NCBI GenBank assembly: GCA_903828025.1
Contig: CAIKKO010000076.1
Span: 1-56,492, forward strand
Origin: an uncultured Sphingomonadales bacterium
GTDB lineage: Bacteria > Pseudomonadota > Alphaproteobacteria > Sphingomonadales > Sphingomonadaceae
Direction: 5' to 3'
Length of the DNA: 56,492 nt
Shown: in pieces, positions 15,777 through 23,743 of the stretch
Numbering within the stretch: position 1 is the first letter of the stretch
Layout of the letters: each line of letters begins with the position of its first letter
The notes under the pieces: model-generated
What the model was told of the DNA's origin: nothing
What the model saw: the letters and a program-made list of their open reading frames with translations, nothing else
Databases searched by the model: none
Translations under genes and position numbers: made by a program

Positions 15777-16990
15777 TGTGCTACCGCCAAATCGTTGAAT
15801 CCAAGGATGGCCGACATGATCGAGGCGACCATGGCGGCCACGCCGATCCCGAGGCCGACGACGATCGTCGGCGTAGCGATGGCGATGATGCGTTCCAGCC
15901 GCACTTTCACGTCGCGGTCAAGCACCGTGGCCAATCGGCCAAGCATCGGGCCAAGCTGCGAGGTTTCCTCGCCGGTGCGCACGAAGCTCATGGCCAGGGT
16001 CGGAAGGATGCGCCGTTCGGCCAGCGGGGCGCTGAGCCCGCCGCCCTGCCGCACGATATCAACCACCTCGCCGATGCCCGCGTTCATGTGCCGGTTGGTG
16101 ACCGTGCGGCGCGCCAGCGCGAGGGCATTGGGGAGCGGCACGCCCCCGTCGATCAGCGCGCCAAGGCTGCGGGCAAAGCGGACCGTTTCGATGTTGCGCA
16201 GCAGGGGCCCCAATTGCGGGATTTCGAGCATCTGCCGGTCCAGCCAGGCCTTGCCCGCCGGGCTCGCCGTGGCCTGTCGCAGCGCGAAGCCCGCCGCCAG
16301 CAGGCCGCCCAGAATATAAAGCCCATTGGTGCGCACAAACTTGCTCGCGGACATGACTGCCATTGATGATGCGGGCAGCGAGCCTTTGGGCGCGGTGGCA
16401 AAGAGCGTTTCGAACTGCGGCACGACGAACAGCAGCATAAGCAGGATGACCCCCACCGCCACGATGGTCAGCGCCACCGGATACGTCATTGCCGAGGATA
16501 CCTGACGGCGCTGCTCGTCGGCCTGCTCGAGCATCTGCGCCAGCCGGGCAAGCGCCGCGCCAAGCTCGCCATTGGCCTCGCCCGCTTCGGTCATGGCGGG
16601 GGCCAGACCCGGGAACAGCCCGGGCTGATCGAGCAGCGCACCCGAAAGCGGCCTTCCCTCGCGCACCGCCGCCAGCACTTCGGCAAGGCGCAGCCGCAAC
16701 GGCGGGACGCTGACGTTTTCCACCGCGATCGAGAGCGCGCGGTCAAGCGGGAGGCCAGCCTGCAGCAGCACGCCGAGTTCGGCAAAAAAGTTGGTGATCT
16801 GGCGGCGCCACTTCTTTTCCGACCCGCTGCGCGCGCGCGCTTGGGCGCCGCCCTTCTGTTCGCTGACCTCGATCGGGCGCAAACCCGACTTGCGCAGCGA
16901 TGCCAACGCGTCGTCGCGGGTGCCCGCCTCCACCTGGCCTGCAATCGGGCCGCCGCTGCTGGCGAGTGCGCGATACTGGAACGTGGCCAC
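15773..16990 (-). CDS. gspF: Type II secretion inner-membrane platform protein GspF
   Basis: 405 residues, the usual family length. It starts with GTG (16988-16990) six bases after the gspE stop and has the typical N-terminus (ATFQYRALASSGGPIAGQVEA). Two T2SSF domains repeat the motif ELGVLLQAGLPLDRAL and SLGALIDGGVPLPNAL. Three membrane segments are visible: VALTIVAVGVILLMLLFVVPQF, LYILGGLLAAGFAL and TIVVGLGIGVAAMVASIM. It is the membrane rotor that couples GspE to the pseudopilus. Confidence 0.95.
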   Translation of the reverse strand: MATFQYRALASSGGPIAGQVEAGTRDDALASLRKSGLRPIEVSEQKGGAQARARSGSEKKWRRQITNFFAELGVLLQAGLPLDRALSIAVENVSVPPLRLRLAEVLAAVREGRPLSGALLDQPGLFPGLAPAMTEAGEANGELGAALARLAQMLEQADEQRRQVSSAMTYPVALTIVAVGVILLMLLFVVPQFETLFATAPKGSLPASSMAVMSASKFVRTNGLYILGGLLAAGFALRQATASPAGKAWLDRQMLEIPQLGPLLRNIETVRFARSLGALIDGGVPLPNALALARRTVTNRHMNAGIGEVVDIVRQGGGLSAPLAERRILPTLAMSFVRTGEETSQLGPMLGRLATVLDRDVKVRLERIIAIATPTIVVGLGIGVAAMVASIMSAILGFNDLAVAQ

Positions 16991-16996
16991 GGTCCG

Positions 16997-18721
16997 TCAG
17001 TCCTCGCTCGCCACGCGGAGCACTTCTTCAAGCGCTGTCAGACCCAGGCGCGCCTTGGCAATGCCGTCGCCGCGCAAAGTGCCGCAGCCCGCCCGCGCGG
17101 CCTGATCGGCAATCGCGCGCGTATCGGCGCGGTGGAGGATCAGCGTGCCGATCTCGCGGTCGATGCGGATGAATTCGAACACGGCCATGCGGCCCGCATA
17201 GCCGCTGCCCTTGCACTTCTCGCACCCGCAAGGATGATAGAACGTGCGGCTCTCGCCTCCGTCGGGATCAATGCCCAGCCGCGCAAGCACCGCCGCGTCG
17301 GCTTCGTAGGGCGTGCGGCAGTGCGGGCACAAGCGGCGGACAAGGCGCTGCGCCAGCACCCCCGTCAGCACCGAGGATAGCAGGAACGGCTCCACCCCCA
17401 TGTCGAGCAGGCGGGTCACTGCGCCGGCCGCCGTGTTGGTGTGCAAGGTGGAGAGGATCATGTGGCCCGTCAGCGCGGCCTGCACCGCGATTTGCGCGGT
17501 TTCGGTATCGCGGATTTCGCCGACCATCATCACGTCAGGATCCTGCCGCAGGAACGAGCGCAGCGCGGTGGAGAAGGTATAACCGATGGCCGGGTTGATC
17601 TGGCTTTGCACCACACCGGGCAGCCGGTATTCGATCGGGTCCTCGATCGTTGTCAGCTTGCGGTCGGGTGCGTTGAGATGCGCGAGCGCGGCATAAAGCG
17701 TGGTGGTCTTGCCCGAACCGGTCGGTCCCGTCACTAGCATGATGCCATGCGGCTGTGCCAGCGCAGACAGGAATTGCTTCTCCAGAGCAGGGTCAAAGCC
17801 CAGCGACTTGGGATCGAGCGCGAGATTCGAGCGGTCGAGAATGCGCATGACCACGCTCTCGCCGTGGATCGAGGGCGCGCTCGCGACGCGCAAGTCGATC
17901 TCGTGCCCGCGCACCGTCAGGCGCAGGCGGCCATCCTGCGGCAAGCGGCGCTCGGCGATGTTGAGATTGGCCATGACCTTGATGCGGCTGATGATCGGAG
18001 CGCGCATCGCGGCGGGCTTTGCGGGCATTTCGCGCAGCATGCCGTCGATGCGGAAGCGCACCTGCAACCGGTCGTCGGTAGGTTCGAGATGAATATCCGA
18101 AGCGCGGGCATCGACGGCATCTGCGATCAGGCGGTTGACCGCGCGGATGACCGGCGCGTCGCTGACCAGATCCTTGAGCCGCTCGAGATCGGCATCGTCG
18201 ATTTCTTCCTCGACATCGCTTTCGGGCTCGGCGCGGTAGAGCCGGTCGATGGCGGCATCAATATCGCCCCCCCGCGCGACCACGCGCGAGACGGGATGGC
18301 CGGTGGCGAAAGCAAGGCCCGAGACGGCATCGTGATCGAGCGGATTGGCGAGCGCGATCACCACGCGGCCGTTCTCGAACCGCAAGGGCAGCGCGCGACG
18401 ATCATGCAGGAACGCGGCCGAGATGTTTGCCACCGCAAGGGCCTCGACCGGAAACGCTTCGGGCTCCACCACAGGCAAATGCAGCGCCGCCCCCAAAGCA
18501 CGGGCCAGTGCATCTTCCGACATCAGGCCGAGCCGGGTGACCACCTTCTCCAGCGTCTCGCCGGTTTCGACCTCGACCATCCGCGCACGCGCGAGTGATT
18601 CTTCGGCAAGCCCGGCGCTGCGCAGCACGGACGGCAAGTCAGCGGCCATATCAGCCGGATGCCCTGCCGAAGCCAGTCTGGCCTGGAGGGGACGAGAAAC
18701 AGAATCGGCAGACGAAGCCAT
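16997..18721 (-). CDS. gspE: Type II secretion ATPase GspE
   Basis: 574 residues. N-terminal GspE/MshEN domains cover about residues 25-150. The ATPase core shows the Walker A motif GPTGSGKTTTLYAAL, the Asp box, Walker B (DVMMVGEIRDTETA) and the His box (STLHTNTA). The zinc-binding insert CPHC...CEKCKGSGYAGR, with both Cys pairs intact, marks it as GspE/PilB-type rather than a retraction ATPase. It drives pseudopilus extension at the inner membrane. It is the first gene of the operon and is divergent from the two-partner secretion operon across a 315-base gap. Confidence 0.95.
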   Translation of the reverse strand: MASSADSVSRPLQARLASAGHPADMAADLPSVLRSAGLAEESLARARMVEVETGETLEKVVTRLGLMSEDALARALGAALHLPVVEPEAFPVEALAVANISAAFLHDRRALPLRFENGRVVIALANPLDHDAVSGLAFATGHPVSRVVARGGDIDAAIDRLYRAEPESDVEEEIDDADLERLKDLVSDAPVIRAVNRLIADAVDARASDIHLEPTDDRLQVRFRIDGMLREMPAKPAAMRAPIISRIKVMANLNIAERRLPQDGRLRLTVRGHEIDLRVASAPSIHGESVVMRILDRSNLALDPKSLGFDPALEKQFLSALAQPHGIMLVTGPTGSGKTTTLYAALAHLNAPDRKLTTIEDPIEYRLPGVVQSQINPAIGYTFSTALRSFLRQDPDVMMVGEIRDTETAQIAVQAALTGHMILSTLHTNTAAGAVTRLLDMGVEPFLLSSVLTGVLAQRLVRRLCPHCRTPYEADAAVLARLGIDPDGGESRTFYHPCGCEKCKGSGYAGRMAVFEFIRIDREIGTLILHRADTRAIADQAARAGCGTLRGDGIAKARLGLTALEEVLRVASED

Positions 18722-19036
18722 TGGCCGGGAAACCTTGCGTACGCGGGTAGATCGACCGCAGCGCGACTAGGGTGAGGCGGCCTTCTATGCCGATGATATG
18801 ACAAATTGATTTCGATTGGGCAACGTGTGAGGGACAGACGGCCGACCGGCGCGGCTTTGCGACCCGTCCACCGCGTTGGGCGCGCTGGCTGCGCTTCGAT
18901 CCGCAAGGGATGTAATTTTAAGATACTGAAAAGCATGCGATTTGTCTTTAGGTGGAATTTCGTCTCAAAAATTTCACATTGGGAGACCAATTCGGCGTCA
19001 GGGGAATCAGGGGCGGCATGCCCGGACGCGAGGGAC
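18722..19036. promoter_or_regulatory. Divergent intergenic region between gspE and the two-partner secretion operon
   Basis: 315 bases with no convincing gene. It is noticeably richer in A+T between about 18910 and 18990 than its surroundings. It must hold promoters for both long operons, but I cannot fix -35 and -10 boxes with confidence. Confidence 0.45.
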
Positions 19037-20707
19037 ATGACGATTTTCGGTCTCCATTTTGCGCGGCTCGGCGCTGCCATGGCGTCGACAACGGCGCTTG
19101 CGCTGGCGCTGTCGAGCGGTGCTGCATCGGCGCAGGCTGTAACCGCTCCGGCGGCTGCCGCGCCCGCGTCGGTTCCAGAGAAATTTCTGATTGATTCCAT
19201 CGAAGTCGCGGGTGCCAAAGTGCTTACCGCCGACGAGATCGAGGGCATCGTTTACAAGTTTACCGGCGAAAACCGGACTGCGGCCGATATCGAAGCGGCG
19301 CGCAAGGCCTTGCAGGATGCCTATGCGGCCATGGGTTACGAAGCCGCGGTCGTAGAGATCCCGCCGCAGGACGAAGCGCATCTCGCCAACGGCATCGTGC
19401 AGATCAAGGTCAGCGAAGCGCCGGTCGGCGAAGTTCGTGTCGCCGGTGCCAAACACCATTCCACCGAAGGCGTCCTGCGCCAGCTGCCCGCACTCGCGGT
19501 CGGCCAGCCGATCAACCTCAAGGACCTGCAGACGCAGTTGGTCCAGGCCAACCGCATTCCCGATCGCACCGTGCAGCCGGCGTTCCGGCCGTCCAAGTCT
19601 GAAGGCGCGATTGATGTCGAGCTGAAGGTCAAGGACAGCCTGCCGGTGCACGCCAGCCTGGAGCTGGGCAACGATAACAGCCCCAACACGCATCGGCTGC
19701 GACTCACCGGATCGGTGCGCTACACCAATCTCTGGGGAGCGGGGCACACGCTCACGGGCTCTTATATCGTGGCCCCCGAAGCCCGCAGCGAGTCCGAGGT
19801 CTATTCAGGCTCCTACAACGCGCCGCTGCTGGGCACGCCCTGGTCGGTCGTGGTGTTCGGGTACAAGTCGAATAGCAACATCGCCGCGCTGGGCGGAACG
19901 CAAGTGCTCGGCAATGGCTATCAGGTCGGTGCGCGTGCGATCTACAAGCTCTCGGGCGAGAAGATCGACCAGTCGTTCTCGATCGGGGTCGACTACAAGG
20001 ACTTCAAGCAGAACCTTGTTCTCAAAGACAATTCGGTCACCAAATCGCCGATCCGCTACATTCCGCTGACGCTTGGTTACACGTGGTCGCGCGCGGGCGA
20101 TAAAACCCAGCTCGACTTCAACGCCAGCGCTACGCTCGGGCTCAGGGTGATCCGGCGGGTTGAATGCGTGAGCGACGGGAACGGCAGCTGCACGCCCGAA
20201 GACCAGTTCAGCCTCAAAGACTACCTCGCGCGCGAGAACTTTGCGCACTTCAACGCCGACCTGACTTACACCCGGCTTATTGCCGACGATGTCAGCCTGA
20301 TCTTCAAGCTGGCTGGGCAATATGCCGACAGCCACCTTGTTTCGAATGAACAATTCGGTCTTGGCGGTGAATCGACGGTGCGCGGCTATTTCCAGTCCGA
20401 ATCCGTGGGTGACCGCGGTGTGGTGGGCACGCTTCAGCTTGACGGCCCGTCGCTGGCGAGCAGCTTGCCCGATTTCGTCGGCGAGCTGCGGCCCTTTGCG
20501 TTCCTGGATTACGGCGTGGTCGGGATCATTGATCCGCTGGTCGATCAGCGCGCGCGCTTTTCGCTCGGCAGCGCGGGCGGCGGCGTGCGGCTACGCCTGT
20601 TCAAGCATCTCGTGGGCGGCCTCACCGTGGGCGTGCCCTTCACCACCCTTTCCGACACCAAGCGCGGCACCGCGCGCGTTACCTTTACAGCCAGGGGCGA
20701 ATTCTGA
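19037..20707 (+). CDS. Two-partner secretion outer-membrane transporter (ShlB/FhaC/HecB family)
   Basis: 556 residues with a signal peptide (ARLGAAMASTTALALALSSGAASA). POTRA_2-type domains follow (FLIDSIEVAGAKVLTADEIEGI...AAMGYEAAVVEIPPQ; VGEVRVAGAKHHSTEGVLRQLPALAVGQPINLKDL), and then a 16-strand barrel. The lid-loop motif VRGY is present in FGLGGESTVRGYFQSES, and the chain ends in an aromatic residue (TARGEF). It exports a TpsA exoprotein across the outer membrane, here almost certainly the giant adhesin encoded at 25.7-38.8 kb. The ATG at 19037 follows GCGAGGG. Its stop overlaps the next start (TGATG), so it is coupled to the ExbB fusion gene. Confidence 0.92.
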   Translation: MTIFGLHFARLGAAMASTTALALALSSGAASAQAVTAPAAAAPASVPEKFLIDSIEVAGAKVLTADEIEGIVYKFTGENRTAADIEAARKALQDAYAAMGYEAAVVEIPPQDEAHLANGIVQIKVSEAPVGEVRVAGAKHHSTEGVLRQLPALAVGQPINLKDLQTQLVQANRIPDRTVQPAFRPSKSEGAIDVELKVKDSLPVHASLELGNDNSPNTHRLRLTGSVRYTNLWGAGHTLTGSYIVAPEARSESEVYSGSYNAPLLGTPWSVVVFGYKSNSNIAALGGTQVLGNGYQVGARAIYKLSGEKIDQSFSIGVDYKDFKQNLVLKDNSVTKSPIRYIPLTLGYTWSRAGDKTQLDFNASATLGLRVIRRVECVSDGNGSCTPEDQFSLKDYLARENFAHFNADLTYTRLIADDVSLIFKLAGQYADSHLVSNEQFGLGGESTVRGYFQSESVGDRGVVGTLQLDGPSLASSLPDFVGELRPFAFLDYGVVGIIDPLVDQRARFSLGSAGGGVRLRLFKHLVGGLTVGVPFTTLSDTKRGTARVTFTARGEF

Positions 20708-22500
20708 TGCAGACCAGCAACTTCGGGCGCAAGCCTGCAGCGTTCAAGGGCGTGCTCAAGGCACTCCTCGCGCTTATGATCCTCGCGCTGGGCGGCATGG
20801 CCTCCCCGGCGGCGGCCTGGTGGCAGAAGGATTGGGCCTATCGCAAGGCGGTGACGGTCGACACGACGGCGACTGGCGTGAACGTCAGCGGACCCATCGG
20901 CCGCACGGTGGTGCTGATACGCCTGCATAGCGGCAACTTCACCTTCACCGACGCGCTCGACAACGGGGCGGACATTCGCTTCGTCGATACCGACGACAAG
21001 ACCCCGCTCGCCTATCATATCGAGAGCTATGACGCGAAGAACGGCGTTGCGACTGTCTGGGTGAGCCTGCCGGTGCTGAACGGCGGCGAGAAGAAGCAGA
21101 TCTGGCTCTATTTCGGCAACAAGACCGCGCCGGTGGGCGAAGACGTCAAGGGCACGTTCGATCCGGACTACACGGCGGTCTATCACTTCTCCGAAGGCCC
21201 CGGACAGCCGACCGAAGACAAGACCGCCAACGGCAACACCGCAGCCAACGCGCCAGCGGGCAGCGAAGACAGCGCGATCATCGGCCATGGCGGTCACTTC
21301 GTCGGGCAGGGCGGCATCACGATCAACGACAGCCCCTCGCTGGCGATGACCCCGGGCGCGCCGTTCACGTTCACTGCGTGGGTCAAGCCGGACAACCTCG
21401 GCGGCGACCAGCAGCTGTTTTCGCGCGGCGGCATGGTGATCGGTGTCAATGGCGGCATTCCCTATGTCGCGGTCGGCAGCGGCAAGGCGCAGGCGACCGC
21501 GCCGGTTAAGCAAGGCGACTGGACGCACCTCGGTGTTGTCGCTGACGGCACAACGCTCAAAATCTATGTCAACGGCGTCGAGGCCGGTGCGGTCTCGGTC
21601 GCGCTCCCCGCGATTGCCGGTCCGATCACCATCGGCGGCACGCTGGTCGGCTCGCTCGATGAAGTGCGCCTGTCCAAATCTGCGCGCCCGGCTGCAATGC
21701 TGCTCGCCATGGCGTCGGCGGAAGGCCCTTCGACAAAGCTCGTCGGCGTGTCTGACACCGCTGAAAAGCAGGGCGGCGGCGGCGGTGTGCTGTACTTCAT
21801 TGTCAGCAAGCTGGAACCGCTCGATGCGGGCATCATCGGCCTGTGCATGATCCTGCTGACCATGGCGATCACGCTGATGGTCAACAAGATCCGCTATCTC
21901 AACGCAGCGAACAAGGCCAACGCGCTGTTCTACACTCGCTTCGATGCGATGCATGAGCAGCTTGTGCCGATCGCCGAGGCCGAGGGCATCACGCCGGCCG
22001 AGGCGGCCTACATTAAGAAGGCCTCGCCGATCGCGCGGCTCTATGAAATGGGCATTGCCGAACTGGACGTGCGCCGCAAGGTCAACGCCACGCGCCCGCT
22101 TTCGGGCGAAGCGGTCGAGGCGATGCGCGCGGCCGTCGATGCGGTCTACGTCGAGGAAAACCAGAAGCTCGATGCGATGATGGTCATTCTCACGATTGCC
22201 ATTTCGGGCGGTCCCTTCATCGGCCTGCTCGGCACCGTGATCGGGGTTATGACCGTGTTCGGCGGCGTGGCCATGGCAGGGGACGTGAACGTGAACGCGA
22301 TTGCGCCGGGTATCGCCGCGGCGCTGCTCGCCACGATTGCAGGTCTGGCTTGCGCCATTCCGGCGCTGTTCGGCTACAACTACCTCAACGGGCGGATCTC
22401 GGCGCTGGCCGACCAGATGCGCGTGTTCATCGACCGGCTCATCACTCGTCTTGCAGAAATGCAGGCCGATGCGGCCTACGCCCGCGAAGCGGCAGAATAA
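20707..22500 (+). CDS. DUF2341-LamG-MotA/TolQ/ExbB fusion protein
   Basis: 597 residues. After a signal-like segment (ALLALMILALGGMASPAAA) comes WWQKDWAYRKAVTVDTT, the start of a DUF2341 domain (about 35-150, with KKQIWLYFGN). A LamG/concanavalin-like jelly roll follows (about 155-330, with PFTFTAWVKPDNLGG, GDWTHLGVVADGTTLKIYVNG, GSLDEVRLSKSARP). A membrane segment (AGIIGLCMILLTMAITLMV) then leads into a MotA/TolQ/ExbB channel domain (about 480-585, GPFIGLLGTVIGVMTVFGGVAMAG and IAAALLATIAGLACAIPALFGYNYL). Ordinary ExbB has no such ~350-residue extracytoplasmic part. With ExbD and the TonB-like protein downstream, it should form a proton-driven complex serving the two-partner transporter or the porin; the jelly roll may sense the cargo. 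Confidence 0.9.
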   Translation: MQTSNFGRKPAAFKGVLKALLALMILALGGMASPAAAWWQKDWAYRKAVTVDTTATGVNVSGPIGRTVVLIRLHSGNFTFTDALDNGADIRFVDTDDKTPLAYHIESYDAKNGVATVWVSLPVLNGGEKKQIWLYFGNKTAPVGEDVKGTFDPDYTAVYHFSEGPGQPTEDKTANGNTAANAPAGSEDSAIIGHGGHFVGQGGITINDSPSLAMTPGAPFTFTAWVKPDNLGGDQQLFSRGGMVIGVNGGIPYVAVGSGKAQATAPVKQGDWTHLGVVADGTTLKIYVNGVEAGAVSVALPAIAGPITIGGTLVGSLDEVRLSKSARPAAMLLAMASAEGPSTKLVGVSDTAEKQGGGGGVLYFIVSKLEPLDAGIIGLCMILLTMAITLMVNKIRYLNAANKANALFYTRFDAMHEQLVPIAEAEGITPAEAAYIKKASPIARLYEMGIAELDVRRKVNATRPLSGEAVEAMRAAVDAVYVEENQKLDAMMVILTIAISGGPFIGLLGTVIGVMTVFGGVAMAGDVNVNAIAPGIAAALLATIAGLACAIPALFGYNYLNGRISALADQMRVFIDRLITRLAEMQADAAYAREAAE

Positions 22501-22512
22501 GGAGCCGGTGCG

Positions 22513-22920
22513 ATGCAGGTAGGTGGCGGCCGCAAGGCCTATGACGATATCAACATCACGCCGATGCTCGATCTGGCATACGTGCTGCTGGTGATCTTCA
22601 TTCTGATGGCGACGGCTTCGGTGCAGGGCATCAAGGTCGAACTGCCCAAGGCGAGTTCGGCCAAGAGCCTCGTCCAGCCCAAGACCATAGCGCTGACCGT
22701 GAACGATCAGGGCCAGGTCTTCATGGATGCGTTCCCGGTCACTCTGCCCGATCTTGAAACGCGTTTGCGCAATGCCAAGGCCTCGAACCCGGACGTTCCG
22801 ATCGTGCTCAAGGGCGATACGACGACGCAGTATGGCAAGATTATGGAAGTGCTCGACTTGTGTCGCCGGCTTGACCTTAGCAAGGTCGGTTTGGTGACGG
22901 GCAAGCCGACCGGGTCCTGA
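22513..22920 (+). CDS. exbD: ExbD/TolR-family energy-transducing protein
   Basis: 135 residues: a short cytoplasmic N-terminus, then INITPMLDLAYVLLVIFILMATASV. Asp20 sits at the position of the ExbD proton-carrying Asp. A periplasmic domain follows (KTIALTVNDQGQVFMDAFPV, PDVPIVLKGDTTTQYGKIMEVLDLCRRLDLSKVGLVT). It pairs with the ExbB domain of the protein just upstream to harness the proton gradient. A GGAG site lies 12 bases after the upstream stop. Tight packing with the neighbours indicates one transcript. ExbD versus TolR cannot be separated by motif alone; the TonB-like gene next door favours ExbD. Confidence 0.92.
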   Translation: MQVGGGRKAYDDINITPMLDLAYVLLVIFILMATASVQGIKVELPKASSAKSLVQPKTIALTVNDQGQVFMDAFPVTLPDLETRLRNAKASNPDVPIVLKGDTTTQYGKIMEVLDLCRRLDLSKVGLVTGKPTGS

Positions 22921-22933
22921 GCCCAGCCTGACC

Positions 22934-23677
22934 ATGGCCAGCCTCCCAACCCCCAAAAGCACCCCTCCGGGTTCTGTGCCGCCCGAGTTCAACCCGAACG
23001 AGAAGGCGTCGGTCAAGCTGCGGCTGATTCAGGTCGGCGCGGTGCTGTTGCTGCTGCTTGCGGGCTACTGGCTCTATGGGCTGTTCTCGTTTGTGCCCGG
23101 GGTTAAGGTGCAGGAAGCGCCGCCGCAGACTGTCAACATGCTGCCGCCGCCGCCACCTCCCCCTCCGCCGCCGCCGCCTCCGCCCGATCAGCCGCCCCCG
23201 CCGGACGCCAAGCCGGATCCGATGCCCAACCCCGAACCCGCGCCCGCGCCCGATCAACCCGCGCCGATGAAGATCGACGGGCCTGCACAGGCCGGTACCG
23301 ATGCGTTTGGCATGAGCTCGGGCAAAGGCGGCGGCATGGGCGGCGGTGGCAGCACCGGTACCTGCCTTGCCCCGCCGTGCGACGGCGGCGGATCGCCGAT
23401 CGCGACCGGCTTCTACACCCGCTATCTGAGCGGGGCCTTGCAGGAGCGCGTGCAGGACAACGACAAGGTCAACCGCCAGATTTTCAGCGCAGACTTTGCC
23501 GTGACGATCAGTCCTTCGGGGCAGGTCACGGCCGTGCAGCTCTTGCGGTCGAGCGGCAACGGCAAGCGCGATCAGGTGCTGCTCGCCGTGCTCCAGTCCA
23601 TTCGCGGGCTTGATGCTCCGCCCGCATCGTTCCGCTTTCCGCAAAAAATTACCGTCCGGGGCAGCCGTGGCTTCTGA
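22934..23677 (+). CDS. TonB-like energy transducer with polyproline spacer
   Basis: 247 residues. A cytoplasmic N-terminus is followed by one membrane helix (LIQVGAVLLLLLAGYWLYGLF), an uninterrupted run of 14 prolines followed by DQPPPP and further Pro/Lys/Asp/Ala repeats, a Gly-rich hinge (GGGMGGGGS) with a Cys pair (CLAPPC), and a C-terminal TonB-type domain (YLSGALQERVQDNDKVNRQ, FAVTISPSGQVTAVQLLRSSGNGKRDQVLLAVLQ). It should carry energy from the ExbB/ExbD pair across the periplasm. The partner in the outer membrane is unknown: no TonB-dependent receptor is encoded here, only a two-partner transporter and a porin. Confidence 0.88.
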   Translation: MASLPTPKSTPPGSVPPEFNPNEKASVKLRLIQVGAVLLLLLAGYWLYGLFSFVPGVKVQEAPPQTVNMLPPPPPPPPPPPPPPDQPPPPDAKPDPMPNPEPAPAPDQPAPMKIDGPAQAGTDAFGMSSGKGGGMGGGGSTGTCLAPPCDGGGSPIATGFYTRYLSGALQERVQDNDKVNRQIFSADFAVTISPSGQVTAVQLLRSSGNGKRDQVLLAVLQSIRGLDAPPASFRFPQKITVRGSRGF

Positions 23678-23743
23678 GCCGTGCCTTGGGTCATTTTGGC
23701 CTGCCGCCCGGTTTGTGGCGCCTTTCGCAAATGGAGTTTCGTG

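Noticed and set aside
20545..23016. 823-residue open frame antisense to the TpsB/ExbB/ExbD genes
   Set aside because: It lies wholly opposite three well-supported genes, is His/Arg/Asp-rich and has no domain; it is a shadow.
23141..23215. Simple-sequence CCG repeat as a separate repeat element
   Set aside because: It encodes the polyproline spacer usual for TonB proteins; no independent element is needed.
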